64,000 bases of DNA. Origin: Cordia subcordata. Taxonomy: Eukaryota; Streptophyta; Magnoliopsida; Boraginales; Cordiaceae. A model generated the notes under the pieces. That model worked only from the letters and a program-made list of their open reading frames with translations. It had not been told where the DNA came from and ran no database searches. A program made the position numbers and the translations under genes. The stretch spans positions 5,913,501 to 5,977,500 of the forward strand of contig JAPTOF010000003.1 in the NCBI GenBank assembly GCA_028554755.1. The letters run 5' to 3'. Positions 34,976-47,350 of the stretch are shown one piece after another (position 1 is the first letter of the stretch; each line of letters starts with the position of its first letter).

Positions 34976-37900
34976 CATTACCCAAATCAAGCACACAAGC
35001 CTTAACATATCTTCCAATGTTTGGATTGTTCTCTTAGATTGACCATCTGTGAAAAGGTGAAATGTAGTCTTAACTTCAACTCAATCCCTAACGCCCGTAA
35101 TAAACTCCGCCAAAATATAGATGTAAATTTTGAATCTCTGTTAGATACAACATCCTCTGGCATCCCATATAACCAAACAATATTTGCAATATATAATCGT
35201 GCCAAGCTATAAGTAGTAAAATATATTCTAATAGGCAAGGAATAAGCTAACTTACTGATGATCCACTATTACCTAAATCAAATCATTTTTCTCTTTAGCC
35301 CTTGAAAGGCCCATAATGAAGTCCATTGATATGCTATCCCATTTACATTTGTGAATCTCCAATAGCTATAGTAGTCTTAAAGGTTTATTATGCTCGACCT
35401 TAACTTTTGACATGTCAAACATTTCTCTACAAACTCAGCAATATCCTTCTTCATATTAATCCATCAAAACATGTCTCACAAGTCTCAATATATTTTCATC
35501 CCTCTAGGGTGAATAGAGAATAGGCTATTGTGAGCATTTCCCAAAATCTCCTTCTTTAACTCAGGATCATCTAGTACACAAAATCTCTCTGTAAACCTTA
35601 TTCTGCCATCATCATGAACTCGAAGGTATGATTCTTCTCCCTTCTCTATTTAGTTCTCATGGCCTTTAAAAATGAATCTTTTCTCTATACTACTCGGATT
35701 CTATCAAATAAAGTAAATTGCATGGCCATGCAAGCCAAAACACATTTACTTGACTCAGGTACCACTTCAATTTGTAACTTCTCAAATTGATGGACTAATT
35801 CTTTTTTAGAGGATATCAAGGCTGCTATAGTCCCATATGGTTTTCTACTTAATGCATCAGCTACCTTGTTGACCTTTCCTAGGTGGGAATGATAAAGTCA
35901 TGATCCTTTAGAAACTCCAACTACCATTGCTGCCTAAGGTTCAACTCTTTTTGAGTGAAAAATACTAAAGACTCTAATGATTGGTGTAAATCACAAACGA
36001 TATGCCATATAAATAGTGCCTCTAAATCTTGAGAGCAAATACCACTGCTACCAAATCCAAGTCATAGGTAGGATAGTTCTTCTTATGATCCTTTAGTTGC
36101 ATTGATGCATATGCAATCACCTTGCCATGTTCTGTTAATACATAACCTAAGCCAATTCGAGATGAATTGCTATATATTATGAAACTTTTAGTTCGATCAA
36201 GCATAGTTAATACTTGTGGCTATTACAAATTGTTATTTAAGCTCTTGGAAACTTTTCTCACATTTATCCGTATGTTCAAACTTAACTCTTATCTTTATCA
36301 TACTAGTAAAAGGTGTGACAATGTAAGAAAAGTCCTTCACAGACTTGCGGTAATAACCTGCCATATCCAAGAAACTACATATCTCAATAATTGTGGTAGG
36401 TTTAGGCTAACTTATCATAGCTTCCACTTTTTTAAGGATCTACTGATATATTACCCTTAGAAATCACATGCCTAAAAAGCACAACATCCAATAGCCAAAT
36501 TCTACTTCTTAAATTTGGCATATAGTCTATTTTTCCCTCACAGTCTGTAGCACAAGCCTTAAACGTTGCTCATGATCAGATAAGCTTCTTGGATACATAA
36601 GTATGTCATTAATGAAAGCCACAAAAAATTGGTCCAAAAATGGCTTACATATCTGATTCATGAGATTCATAAAAGCTGTTGATGCATTAGTCAATCCAAA
36701 AGGGATCAACACAAACTCATAATGCCCATATCTAGTTCTGAATATAGTCTTTGGAATGTTCTCGGCCTTAATCCTCAACTGATAGAAGCCATATATTAAT
36801 TTTCAAGAATATTTGAGCTCGCTTTAGCTGATCAAATAAATCATCAATTCTTAAAAATGGGTATTTGTTCTTTATAGTGATCTTATTTAACTCTTGGTTA
36901 ATACACAATCACATAGTCCATCATTCTTTTTGACGAATAGAACAAGAGCACCCCACAAAGACACACTCGGTCAGATTTGACCTTTATCTATCAATTCTTG
37001 CAACTGCACTTTCAGCTTCTTTAATTCAGCTGGGGCCATATGGTATGGAGCTTTGGAGATTGGTACAGATCCATGAAAAACCTTAATCCCAAATTCTATC
37101 TCACTATATTAAGGGAGTCTTGAAATTTCCTCAGGAAAAACATTAGGAAACTCTTGCACAACATCAATATCTTCAATTCTCTTCTCTATGGCTTCTGAAT
37201 TTACTATACAAGCCAAGAGTCCTTCACAACCTTTTCCAATAGTTTTCAAGCCTTTAGCATTGATATGATGCATGGAGTAAAGATTTTTCTTCCTTCGAAG
37301 ATGATTTAGGCTTATCACTTAATGAAAGAACCAGTTTTTTTCGAAAACAGTCCACATGCCTATGATATCAAGATAGCCAATCCATGCGAGGATTACATCA
37401 AAGTCTTTCATTGTTACATTTACTAAATATGCAAGTAACTCCCCTACTGGCTAAAGTAATAATACAATCATGGTATATAGTTTAGCCAGGGCAAATTCCC
37501 TAATTGATGTCTTTACATATAAATTAGTATCTAACACTCAAGTTTTACAAGTAATAGAGATGCAAAGCTAAGAGACACAAAAGAAAAGTTTGATCTAGTA
37601 TCAAATAACAGATGAGCTTACTCATGAAACATAGGGAGAATACCTACCACAATGGCATCATAAGCACAGGCATCGCCTCAGGTCAAGGCAAAAATTGTGG
37701 CACGGTTAAGTGGTCTGTGGGCTGGTCTAGCTAGTTGAAGAGCATTAAGTCTAACTCCTGGTGGTTGATTCTTATGCATGAGAGAACAATCGTCGATGTG
37801 ATGGTTGGTCAAACCATATCTCAAATGAGCTCTTTTGGCACGCCAACACATTTCTGTTACATGTGAGTTACCACAATAATCACATTGAACTCATGACATA

Positions 37901-38650
37901 TATTGACCCATTGGTCTAGTGATCTGCTTCTTTGGTGCACTTCCATTAGGCTTACCTTGGTGTTGAAACTTCTTAAAATGCCCTTTTTCTTGTTATCCTT
38001 GCTTTGGTGACAGTATTGTCCATCAAGTATGCAAGATTTTGCCACTAATGCTATCTTATACACTTTCTTGAAACCGCGATATTGATGCATCTTGGTCCAA
38101 TCAAAGATATCATATCTTAATCCAGATTCAAACTTCGTGGACTTTATTTAGTCATTCACGAGCATATCTGGCACATACCAAGCCAAGCTCTGAAACTTGT
38201 CGTAGTATTATTCCATAGTTAGATCCTTTTGTTAGGAATTCATAAATTCCAGCACTTTATGATCCTTAAACGCCTTTGGAAAGAATTTGGTGATCATAAG
38301 CTTATGAAATCTAGCCCAGGTATAGGATCTTGGTAACTCACCCACAATGTTAATCCACCACTCAAGGGCTCTGCCTGTAAGCAAATGAGCTACAAATCGA
38401 ACTTGTTAAATTTCACTGAATTCAATGTGTGAAAGGTGTTCCTTGTAGCTGTCAATCTATCATATGCATCATGTGCTTTATCCTCTCCATTGAAATAAAT
38501 TGGGTTCAGCCCCAAGAATTCCTTCAAAGTTGCAGCATATGTGCTCCAATTTCCTCTTTGTGGTACATTAACTCTAGTAGGGGTTGCTCCAACTTATCTC
38601 AGTAAGACTGCTGTTGAAGATTCATTATCTTATTTTAAAAATAGAGACAA
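34976..38650 (-). pseudogene. Gypsy-A gag-pol, upstream part
   Basis: From high to low coordinate: gag at about 38150-38600; CCHC knuckle CDYCGNSHVTEMC near 37850-37890; protease remnant LFDTRSNFSFVS near 37575-37610; RT start with EFPNVFPEEI (about 37110-37150); RT core [20 protein letters not shown] (about 36700-36760). The catalytic box reads FINDIL where FIDDIL is expected (about 36595-36620). RNase H follows (36022-36204, [10 protein letters not shown] and [20 protein letters not shown]), then the integrase zinc region KCLTCQKLR (about 35400-35435) and the integrase core to TIQTLEDM (about 35005). Stops and shifts are frequent. Confidence 0.85.
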
Positions 38651-39000
38651 AATGATTCTCATACACATTGTTAATATATAATATCTTTGTCATAAAAAGA
38701 AAACCAAAGAGATCACAGGTGAAAATTGAGTATTAGAGAGAATACTGACAATGGATTTGATTTTCCAACACCTTGTGGTAGAATTGAGTACTAGAAAGGC
38801 AACAAAGTAACTGTTACATTGTTAAGGATAGCCACAATACTAACAAAAGTTTTGATTTATGAAACACATGATATATATGATGAGTGAGGTGAGCAAGAAT
38901 TTTGTTTCCAAAAGTGGGCAATATAATATAGGGGTGCTAAACAATATAAGCTGAAAACTGAGGATAAGTAATTTAAAAAAATAACTGTAAAAATAGGTAA

Positions 39001-39095
39001 TTAGCCATAATAGCAACAACAATAGTAATAGTAGTAGTAGCAGTAGCAACAGCAGTAGTAGTAATAGTAATAATAATGATGATGTTGATGATGAT
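39001..39095. repeat. Compound trinucleotide microsatellite
   Basis: Runs of AAC, TAG, CAG, TAA and GAT triplets over about 90 bp. It produces a spurious poly-leucine frame on the minus strand. Confidence 0.9.
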
Positions 39096-39259
39096 AAATT
39101 TAAACCATGGGGTTTCAAGAGAAGATAAGAAAAGAAAAAAAAAGAATAATGATAGTAATAAAATAAAGTAAAAAAGAAAGAGAAAACATGGCTTAGGATG
39201 ATGATGTAAATATTATATATGTGTGTGAGTGTGTCTTTATCAAAGGTGATTAAGTTTCC

Positions 39260-40072
39260 TATAGAATTTTGGCAAACTGTTACTAGTTTTTTTTTTCTCC
39301 TTACAAAATTAAATTTGATCTTCTAAAATTAGAGAAAAATAACTAAGACTGTAAGTAAAATAAAAATGGACATTTAGATGCAAAAAATAAAAAATAAATA
39401 GACTTTTGCAAGTCTCTCATATGCCAAAACGTTAGCTAATTGGTTTTAATAGCCTTTTGTTTTTTTTTTTTCTTTTGCATCAAATGTGGTAAAGCTTTTT
39501 GTAAAAAGTTTGGCAAAGACAAAAGTGGCAGTAACACAAGAACAAAAAGAAAAGAAGAATAAATAAATTAATTAATTAAGTAAAGACTTCAAAAAAAAAT
39601 TAAAAGAAACAAATCAAAAGGGACAAGAAGACCATTATTATAATTAAATTGAAACTTTAAAAAAACGTATTTTATTTGTACAACCTGTGAACGCAACCCA
39701 CCTATATTCTTATTACTAGTATTATTTCTTTAAATATGAAAAACATGGCCAATAGCCATAATTAATATAGAATTGATGAGAGAATTTGGAATACGAATTG
39801 ACCCTATTTATCTGAAATCCTAAATTTTGGAATCTCTTGAATCTACCAATTAAAACACCCTATGTGCATAAAAAGATTTTCCATTGTTATTTCAAAAAGA
39901 AAACTAGTTACTGTTCAATCCTAAAATTTCATAATAAACTATATAGTTATGGGTTACCTTGAGAATACCCTTAAAGAAAAAATATGTCCAACTTAATTCT
40001 TTTCTGCTGTTCTTCGTTGTTTTTTGGGAAGGAAGAAGTGTAGGAATAGGATCATGAAATGTGCAAAAATAT
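39260..40072 (-). repeat. Long direct repeat flanking gypsy-A, right copy (probable 5' LTR)
   Basis: Homologous to 19504-20475 in the same orientation with many small differences and lacking about 150 bp present there. Upstream of gypsy-A gag on the minus strand, so it is in the right place for a 5' LTR. Ends not clean. Confidence 0.5.
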
Positions 40073-40680
40073 AGTGTCTGAATAGTTTGATTCTTAATGG
40101 ACCATCTTGATTCATGAACATGACGAAAAGTTATTGGTCCTAAAGTGTCACACCTAAATGCACTTAAATATATTAATATATCTTGCTATATTATATGTGT
40201 GAGCACCATTATCTTTTATTATTAGCAAGTCTTGATTTTGTACCAATAAAAATGCATTGAAGGTATTACACTTAAATTTTGTTATCATAGACAAGTGATA
40301 TGAGATCACTATATCAAGACACTCATAATCATAGCTGATTGAATATTTGTCTGACTCAATACGAGCAACATGTTTTTTTTCATATATGCTAAAAGTATTA
40401 TATATTGATGCTTGTCAAGGTTTATTATTATTGTTACTTCCTCAAAGTATGCCAATATATTACTCAACAAGTGAACGACATTGTATTGTTTGAGTAAAAG
40501 AAGATTATATTGAAAGAGTTTGAGCATAACCAATTATGCTGAAATCCATGCATAAACTCTCCGAGAAATAGTGGCTCATCAATTTTCTCAAGTGAGAACT
40601 TAGTATATTCATTTGAATTGATCTATATAATACTTGAGAAACTATAAGATTGACAATCATACTCAGAGATTTCCGTATAT
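40073..40680. other. AT-rich spacer
   Basis: No gene or clear repeat recognised. It may be the non-coding 3' region of the copia remnant whose LTR is at 41161-41470. Confidence 0.35.
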
Positions 40681-41160
40681 GCCGACATGAGGAGAGATAA
40701 ATACGCGTTGAATATTTTATGGTAGCTTGCTTCTCTTCTCCTAGGCTACCTACACATGTTATTTGTGAAGAAAAGGTAGCGAGCTATTCTTCACTTAGTA
40801 GAGCTACTAGCTCTCAGACGACGACCCCTTCTTGTTCTCACACTCAGTTGCTTGCTAAATCAAATAGAGCAAAAGGTACCTCGCTTAACATTATAGGAGA
40901 AGGGGCTGAAACCACTCAAATTTTCTTTGTCATATTGAAGAAGGAATGGGCAGACAGCTTAGACTCTTTCCCAAGATGTACTCTTTTTCTTTTAGCCTAG
41001 GTTTTGTCTCATTGGGCTTTTTTGGTAAGGTTTTCTATTAAGCAGCACAAAGCGTATTATAAGAATATTAGACTCTTTTTACTTCACTAGGAATTTTATT
41101 CAATGGGGTTTTTTCTAGTAAGGTTCACATTTTCTTAAGAAATGAATATCTAAGGGAAAG
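40681..41160 (+). mobile_element. Copia 3' untranslated region remnant
   Basis: The stretch around 40973-41130 resembles the CCTAGGTTTTGTCTCATTGGG region commonly found upstream of the 3' LTR in plant copia elements, including the repeated CAATGGGGTTTTTT. It ends in the purine tract TAAGGGAAAG at 41151-41160, directly before the LTR. A 93-codon frame at 40719-41000 overlaps it and is not taken as a gene. Confidence 0.55.
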
Positions 41161-41470
41161 TATTATGAAATTATTTATTTATTGTGAATATTAATCTTTG
41201 GGGTAGTTTATTATTATCTAAAGTCTAGATATGGTTCGTGATTATCTGAACTCTCATATAATTAAATTGGATCAACTTATGTATTCTAATCCATTAATTT
41301 GTATCTACTCTTGAATTATACCTATAAATAGGAATCTCTACATTATAAAAGTTGTACCAAGGATTAATAGAAGCAATAATATACTCCCCTAATCTCATGT
41401 TTTTTCTTTTTTCTCTTTATTTCTCTTATTCATATATCTCTTTTATATCTTATAGTTATTTTTCATAACA
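41161..41470 (+). repeat. Copia LTR (310 bp)
   Basis: Starts TATTATGAAA and ends TTTCATAACA, an inverted pair apart from one changed base (TG to TA at the start). Contains ACCTATAAATAGG near 41327. Preceded by a purine tract. No 5' partner in the window. Confidence 0.7.
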
Positions 41471-42433
41471 AATCTAACTTATTTGGCCCATTTTTAGAAA
41501 CCTTTTTAACTAAAAATGAAAGCTATGAAAGAGTTTTCCAGAGAAGACTTTTGATGAATTGTTCTACGTTATGTTAGAAGTTTTGTTTGTTTTTTTCCTA
41601 AAAATAACATTCTATAGTTTTAAAGGTTTAATATTACCTCTAAAACAATGAAAAGCTCAATACTTCTAAGGGTAAATAGTCAATGTTTTTAGTTCAACAC
41701 CACTCTTATCCAAAGCTCTACTGCCTAACAGGGTAAAATTTCATGCCGAGGACAAAGAAAGCCTGAGCCAATCTAAATCTGATCCCAATACCTTTGCTGC
41801 TAGTTCACTTCTGAAAATGGTAGCTATGCTATTGCTCATAATACTTCTGCTCAAGCACTACACATAGTTGATTACCGTTGGGGTTTATGGAAACTTCTGG
41901 GGAGCAACCATATTCTTATGCAACCTATTTCACCAATGGAATGTTATCTGGAGCATGTTAGTTTCAGAAACTTGGCAAGCTTTTGTTGGCTATGAACAAA
42001 AGGTCATTTAGCAAATCAAACAGGGGTAATGGAGTTTAAGCAGAAAAAGAAGAAAAAGAGAGAGAAAACTGGAGTTCTGAATGGCCTTGCACTAGTTCCA
42101 TATTTTCTGCACTGAAAATTACTTGTTGCAGGACAGAAGAAAGGGCAAAAGAAAACATTAAGCTGGTACGATGGGAGCTCTTGCAAACAAAGGTTTAAAT
42201 TCCACAACAACATCCGAAATACTTCCTTTTCCTATAGTAACATCTCTCTCCCTCGGCAAGGGATGCTCCTTCCCTAGAGCATCGATTACAGAAAAAGGTT
42301 GCCGTTAGGCCACAAAAATCTGAAGTTTAAGAGTAAATTGTACTTGCATAACCACTTCATAGTAATTTTATGATTGGTTCTCAGACAAATGGGGACAAAA
42401 AGCATGTACCGGGAGAAGGAAGAAGGACTAGGT
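41471..42433. other. 3' flank of ALMT
   Basis: Part of 42000-42433 is probably the ALMT 3' untranslated region on the minus strand. No other gene is recognised. Open frames here are short and without family resemblance. Confidence 0.4.
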
Positions 42434-44178
42434 TTAGTTCTTGAAGAGGATGATCTTAAGCAGCCTTGCCCAGAAACTATCTGCCTCGTTTGTTTCAGTG
42501 TAAACCACAGGCTCGCTGAAGTTTGCCTTTTCACTGAGCTCAGTATAAGCATTTACAAGATTTTGAAGCCTAGCAACAAACTCAATCAACAAAGAAGTAA
42601 ATGTTGACAATGACAATGCAGTTGCACTTTCATATGTCCGTACTTCACGTTCATTAAGGATTGTATCCCCAAGAACTGAAAGCCGTGAAGGCCACATCGT
42701 CTGCTGCTTCAGCATATCTTCTGAGGAACCCAAATGTGAAACAGAGAAAGTGATGCTTGTGTTTGGATTGTGCGGATCAAAATTCCTTAATGTCTGAGCA
42801 GATTTTAGATGGAAGGAGCTAAGAGAACTTATCACCATTGGTTTCTGTTCATTTTCCTTTAGATCTAGAATGTCTTCAGTATCTTTGAAATTTTTAGGTC
42901 TTTTTCCACTTTCCCAGTTTTGAGCATTGACCAAAAGATAAGATTTTTGGTCAATTAGCATCTGCAGCTCCTCGGCAGCCTCATGAACTTCCTCGAGCAG
43001 GTCTCCAGGACTTAGCTTTTCCATTTTTTCCACCTTGTCTCCGAGCAATTGCAATATTTTAGCACCTTCAGTCCCAACTTTCTGGATTTCATTCTTGAAG
43101 ACCTGCCTCAATTCAGATGCTGCCTACAAAAAAGAAAACTTATAACTCAACAATGTAACTTGACAATAGAAGAGCAAAATTTGTCATAGGTTCCAAAAAT
43201 GTCATTTCTCTTACAAAGAGGAAGAAGGGTGGGATGAGAGAACTTTCCAGAAGAGAACACTGGGTCAGTCATGTCTAAATTCACTGAGATATTATTTAAA
43301 TTCATTTTTTCCCTTGATGAGCTAACGAGCATGCAAACATTCTACCATATTCAACACTGCACAAAGGGTATCACAAAAACTACGAGGCAGAAAGGCAGTT
43401 ACAACTATAGTGGTACCACCATTAAATGTCTTCTCTGGCAAGAAAATGAGTAATATAGAAACCATGAAATTATATTTGCTTATACAACTTTGTCATAAAT
43501 TCATTCAATTGGATGCAGTTAGCTCAGAAGAGATCTTCTTGAGGGGAATTAACTTTCTGCATGATGCAACGTGCCTGCATGCACATATTAATTGGAATTA
43601 AGACAACAGTTTGTCCACCTTAGAATACACTAAATCCTTTTTCTTTCTTCTTTCTGTTTCTGTCTTCTCCCATTAAGCTTATAATCAAATTGGATAAAGA
43701 GCCTGTTTGGCTCTGCTTATTTTGCAGCTTATAAGTTCCTAGAAAAAAGCACCTCCTCACATGCTTTTTACTATTTGCAGCTTATAAGCCCTAAATAAGC
43801 TTAGCCAAACAGGCTGAAAGGATTACAGCTTAAACATTTGATTCCTGAGTGAGACAGGTACATGTTGAATAAATCATGTCGTGGGATGCACAACCCCTTC
43901 ATGCTATTGATATCTTATATGACTCAGAAATGGATAGTGACAGCTTGTATGCTCAGAAATGGCGAAAAATTCAAAAACAGAGATACAGTAACACCAACTT
44001 CAGTTTAAACTTTTAAGGGAAGCTAATTTTATAGAATCTCACCTTCTGAAGAAAGCTATATAAAAATCAATCCAATTTCAGCACATTTGTGATGCAGTCT
44101 GGAGCTTAGATTTGGTATCTAAACATAAATTCAGAACATTCTTTGCAGCAATTTGTACTTTCAACTAAGTCCAAAAAA

Positions 44179-44220
<42 letters not shown>

Positions 44221-47173
44221 CAGCTGACATGATTAATGCATCATTCTCTGGCATAAAAAAAAATAAAGAATATTATAGAACGTCCTATCATGCTTGAGCA
44301 AACCAGTAGGGGGAAGATGAATAAAATTAAACCCACAAGCAATTAGTCCAATAGAAATTTTATCCTTCTTGGAAGAGTTCTCTATTTCTTGTTGAGGACC
44401 ACATTGTGGTTTAAAGAGAGAGAAACTTGAGAGAATTTGAGAGGAAAATAGCTCATTGTCATTAACTGAATGTGCTTGTACAAGTATTTATAAAGTGCTC
44501 TTAACAGTTATTGTACAGCTGGCAATACTTAGGCAGTTAGGCTTAACTAACTAAATGATACATTTGCTACACCTATCTGTCTGTTGGACAATGACAAATG
44601 ACTGAATACATGCACAACGTGATAGTCTAAGATATATCTCATCAAGGTTAAATAAAGTGGGCAAAATATAAGCCCAAATTTCTAGTTCAGTTGTAAAGAA
44701 TGCCATGCCTACTATCACTAATAGATGAACTAGCAAAAAGTAGATTCACCCTTGTGATCTCTGGTTTACGTATTTTCCTACAATACTAATATAAGTTATC
44801 TAAGTTCTAATTATTGAAATGTCAAGGAATGGGGTGCAAGCATAAAATCATCTTAATTACTATCACAGGACTAAGGGCAACACCAGCAAGATCTGGGAAG
44901 CCACCCCAAATGCAAATTGCAGAAGCATGCCCATCAGTCCAATAAGCCAGCAATTCCAATTGTGCAACTATTACCAACTTTTCAAGGCCAGAAAGCTAAA
45001 AAGTTCCTCTAATGATAGGAACAGATACAATTTTAGAGTGTAATAGTCCAAATTATAGCAGAAATGAGTTGCACGATCCCTCCTACTATGTTTGGAATCA
45101 ATGGAGAGAAATGAATCTAAAAGCTTTTGAAGGCAATGGATCTTCTCTCTGTGTTCTGAAATCCCATTTGCTACATAACATTTGTTTTCGGACGAGGTTT
45201 CTTGTACAGTTGACATAGATAATTTACGAGAATGTATAAATAACTTGTATTGCTAATGTATATATTTTTGGGGTTGCTCCTTGCACCCCCTTATTCCTTA
45301 ACAATAAAATTTTTTACTTCTCGCCAAAAAATTAAAAGAGAAAACGAAGGAAGAAAATGTACAACAGGAATGTCAAATTACAGAAATTCATATGCACATA
45401 TGATGAATTTATTTGACTCTACTTAACATTACATAAGTAGAAAGCTGACCACATGCATACAATAGGGGATGCCATACAAAACTGACAAGCTCAATGCATT
45501 GCCTGAAAGAACAAAAAAAGGATTACCTGTATCTCGGATAGTATGCACCCATGCATTGCCATGACCATGAATGCACAATGCCTCAGTGCACCACTAACTT
45601 TGACATACTCACTCCAAGGATAATTCAATTTCTTGTAACGGCCATGGGGTGGCTCCCATACAGCAAAACCTAACTACAGAAGGACAACATGTTACAAGGA
45701 GCATCATGATGACTTGAAGATCCTACTCAAATAGTAGTTGATAAAGACAAAAGCAGGACCAAGGATATACCAAAGATTCCTCTTTGCTCGTGGACTCCAC
45801 AGCAGCTCTATATCCACTATACACAGGATCATCAGAAGCCTGATAGACAAGAATTTTTGAAGGTATCCTTTCATATTCAACACTCTGCAAATAAGAATTC
45901 ACACAGCCTAGACAAAAAGCTTGCAGGCATTACTAGTGCATTCAAGGAAGCATTTATAAGTAAAGAAACAGAGCAGGAGAAGGAGTGGGCGAGGATGGGA
46001 GAACAGCCTACCTTCCAAAGAAGTAGCAACACCCTTAAAATTCTTCACGACCAATTTATGCAAATCCTCACCGGCCCAAATGGGATAAACACATAAATTA
46101 ATGAGCAAACAAACACCAGCGCCAACCGCAATTAGCAACAAGCGAGAAATAGCTGTTTCTATAAATTTTGAAGTCCCAGATACCAACACAATACAATATG
46201 TCAACAAGAAAACCCGAAATCCATATTCGTACCGCTGCATTGCCGGATATAATTTTAAATAACTCGCGCAAAATCCTAAAACCCACCAAAACAAGAGAAA
46301 CAATACATCAAAATCCAACAACGCTTCTCAATAAACAAATTACAATATTCAAATCAATACTCTGCAGTAATAAAGGATAACATAATCAATCGGATCAACC
46401 TCAATGAAGTAGATCCTAGAAAAGTCAAACCTGCAATGAAGATGCTGACAACAACCACAACTTCTTGCCATTCTCCAGCCAACACAGATAATTCAGCTAT
46501 ACCGAGAGACAGAGCTCCAGCTGAAAATGTCCCCAAAGCGCGATTGAACCCTTTACTAAATGTAGCTCCTATACATTAATAATCACAAACGAAACACGTA
46601 AGCACATATCCAAAATCAAATAAGCCCAAAAATTCAACACAAGTACATGTTCTTTAATTAACAGTATCTAATAAACATATAAACAGAAGACATAAGCATA
46701 AAGCCAGAAGCAATATAATCATTTATCAGAAAAAGAAATCAAACTCGAATTAAAGATAGAGAATGCACCAAAGAAATGAGCATACCTATGCTAAATTCAA
46801 AAACAACAACAACAGTAAGGATGGCCCAGATAGAATGTTGACCAATATAGCTGAGGGGTTCTTTAAAAAATATGAGAATCGAGACAAGGGAAAGAGCTAA
46901 TCCCATCTTGGCTGCAAAAATAACTTTTCTGGGATCTTTTTGGCCCATTTGATAAGCCTTAATTGCAGCCTCTTTAACATGGTTAACAAATCTTGAAATT
47001 CTCTGTTTGAAACTAAGTCTACTGCCACCACTTCCATCATCATCCATTGTGCTGATGTATGATTGTAAAGGCCCTCCAAATCCCAGTTCTGAATACCCTT
47101 TTCTTGATACCATTCTTTCTTTGTTTTTCTCTAAAAAGCTTTGCTTTAGTGATCCCATATTGGCTGCTGCCAT
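42434..47173 (-). CDS. ALMT: Aluminium-activated malate transporter, ALMT9-like
   Basis: Anion channel of the ALMT family; ALMT9-clade members act in the vacuolar membrane, passing malate and chloride. Exons on the minus strand: 46786-47173, 46431-46568, 46012-46275, 45771-45907, 45527-45673 and 42434-43123. All junctions are GT-AG, phases fit, and the total is 1764 bases (587 residues), close to the family's usual length. N-terminal half: six membrane segments, with [37 protein letters not shown] and the family block [13 protein letters not shown]. The [15 protein letters not shown] motif (about residues 315-329) is the conserved ALMT signature, followed by a long cytosolic C-terminus. Exon 4 begins at [13 protein letters not shown], placed by phase and homology. 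The start is [13 protein letters not shown]. Intron 5 (2.4 kb) holds transposon debris. Substrate and location are inferred from family. Confidence 0.93.
43700..43815. mobile_element. Small MITE in ALMT intron 5
   Basis: Inverted repeats AGCCTGTTTGGCT (left) and the same sequence as reverse complement at the right end, followed inward by CTTATAAG-type palindromic pieces. Length 116 bp. Target duplication not resolved, so the superfamily (hAT or Harbinger) is open. Confidence 0.7.
44180..44218. repeat. (TA)n microsatellite in ALMT intron 5
   Basis: About 36 bp of TA repeats. Confidence 0.9.
44390..44782 (-). repeat. Possible solo LTR in ALMT intron 5
   Basis: On the minus strand it starts TGTAGGAAAATAC and ends GGTCCTCAACA, with a TATAAATAC box near 44490 and a CTCTCAAATTCTCTCAAG-rich tail as in copia LTRs. 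No target duplication matched, so the call is tentative. Confidence 0.4.
44975..45332 (+). mobile_element. LINE 3' fragment in ALMT intron 5
   Basis: The plus strand has a [15 protein letters not shown] block (about 45102-45135) typical of the C-terminal region of plant LINE ORF2. A 3' tail follows, with TTGGGGTTGCTCC, an AATAAAATTTTTTACTT run and TCGCCAAAAAA. A related tail is at 60140-60290. It lies antisense to ALMT. Confidence 0.6.
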
Positions 47174-47310
47174 TTTTTTGCCAAAAAAACCAAAAAAAAA
47201 AAAAAGAAGGGAAAAAATGGGACCTCCTCTGCTCTGAGATTGATTGTAATGGAAAAAGAGTTTTCTTTTGGCAAGATTGTATCACGTATGTGTTTTCTTG
47301 TATATGTGTG

Positions 47311-47349
<39 letters not shown>

Positions 47350-47350
47350 G
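47174..47350 (-). promoter_or_regulatory. ALMT 5' leader region with (TA)n microsatellite
   Basis: Directly upstream of the ALMT start on the minus strand. A poly-T/A stretch is at 47189-47204 and a (TA)n run of about 30 bp at 47318-47347, with TG repeats beside it. The transcription start is not resolvable. Confidence 0.45.

Larger units (their letters stand above)
20700..38650 (-). mobile_element. Ty3/gypsy retrotransposon (gypsy-A), interrupted by element B
   Basis: Coding order on the minus strand from high to low coordinate is gag, protease, RT, RNase H, integrase, which is the gypsy order. All domains are present but carry stops and frameshifts. The insertion of element B between 21205 and 34971 lies exactly within the integrase, at the codons just before YLPLVEFAY. 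It is the oldest recognisable layer of this nest. Confidence 0.85.

Noticed and set aside
38840..39118. Frame with a long leucine run
   Set aside because: Produced by a trinucleotide microsatellite on the opposite strand.
40719..41000. 93-codon plus-strand frame as a gene
   Set aside because: It overlaps the non-coding 3' region of a copia element that leads into the LTR at 41161.
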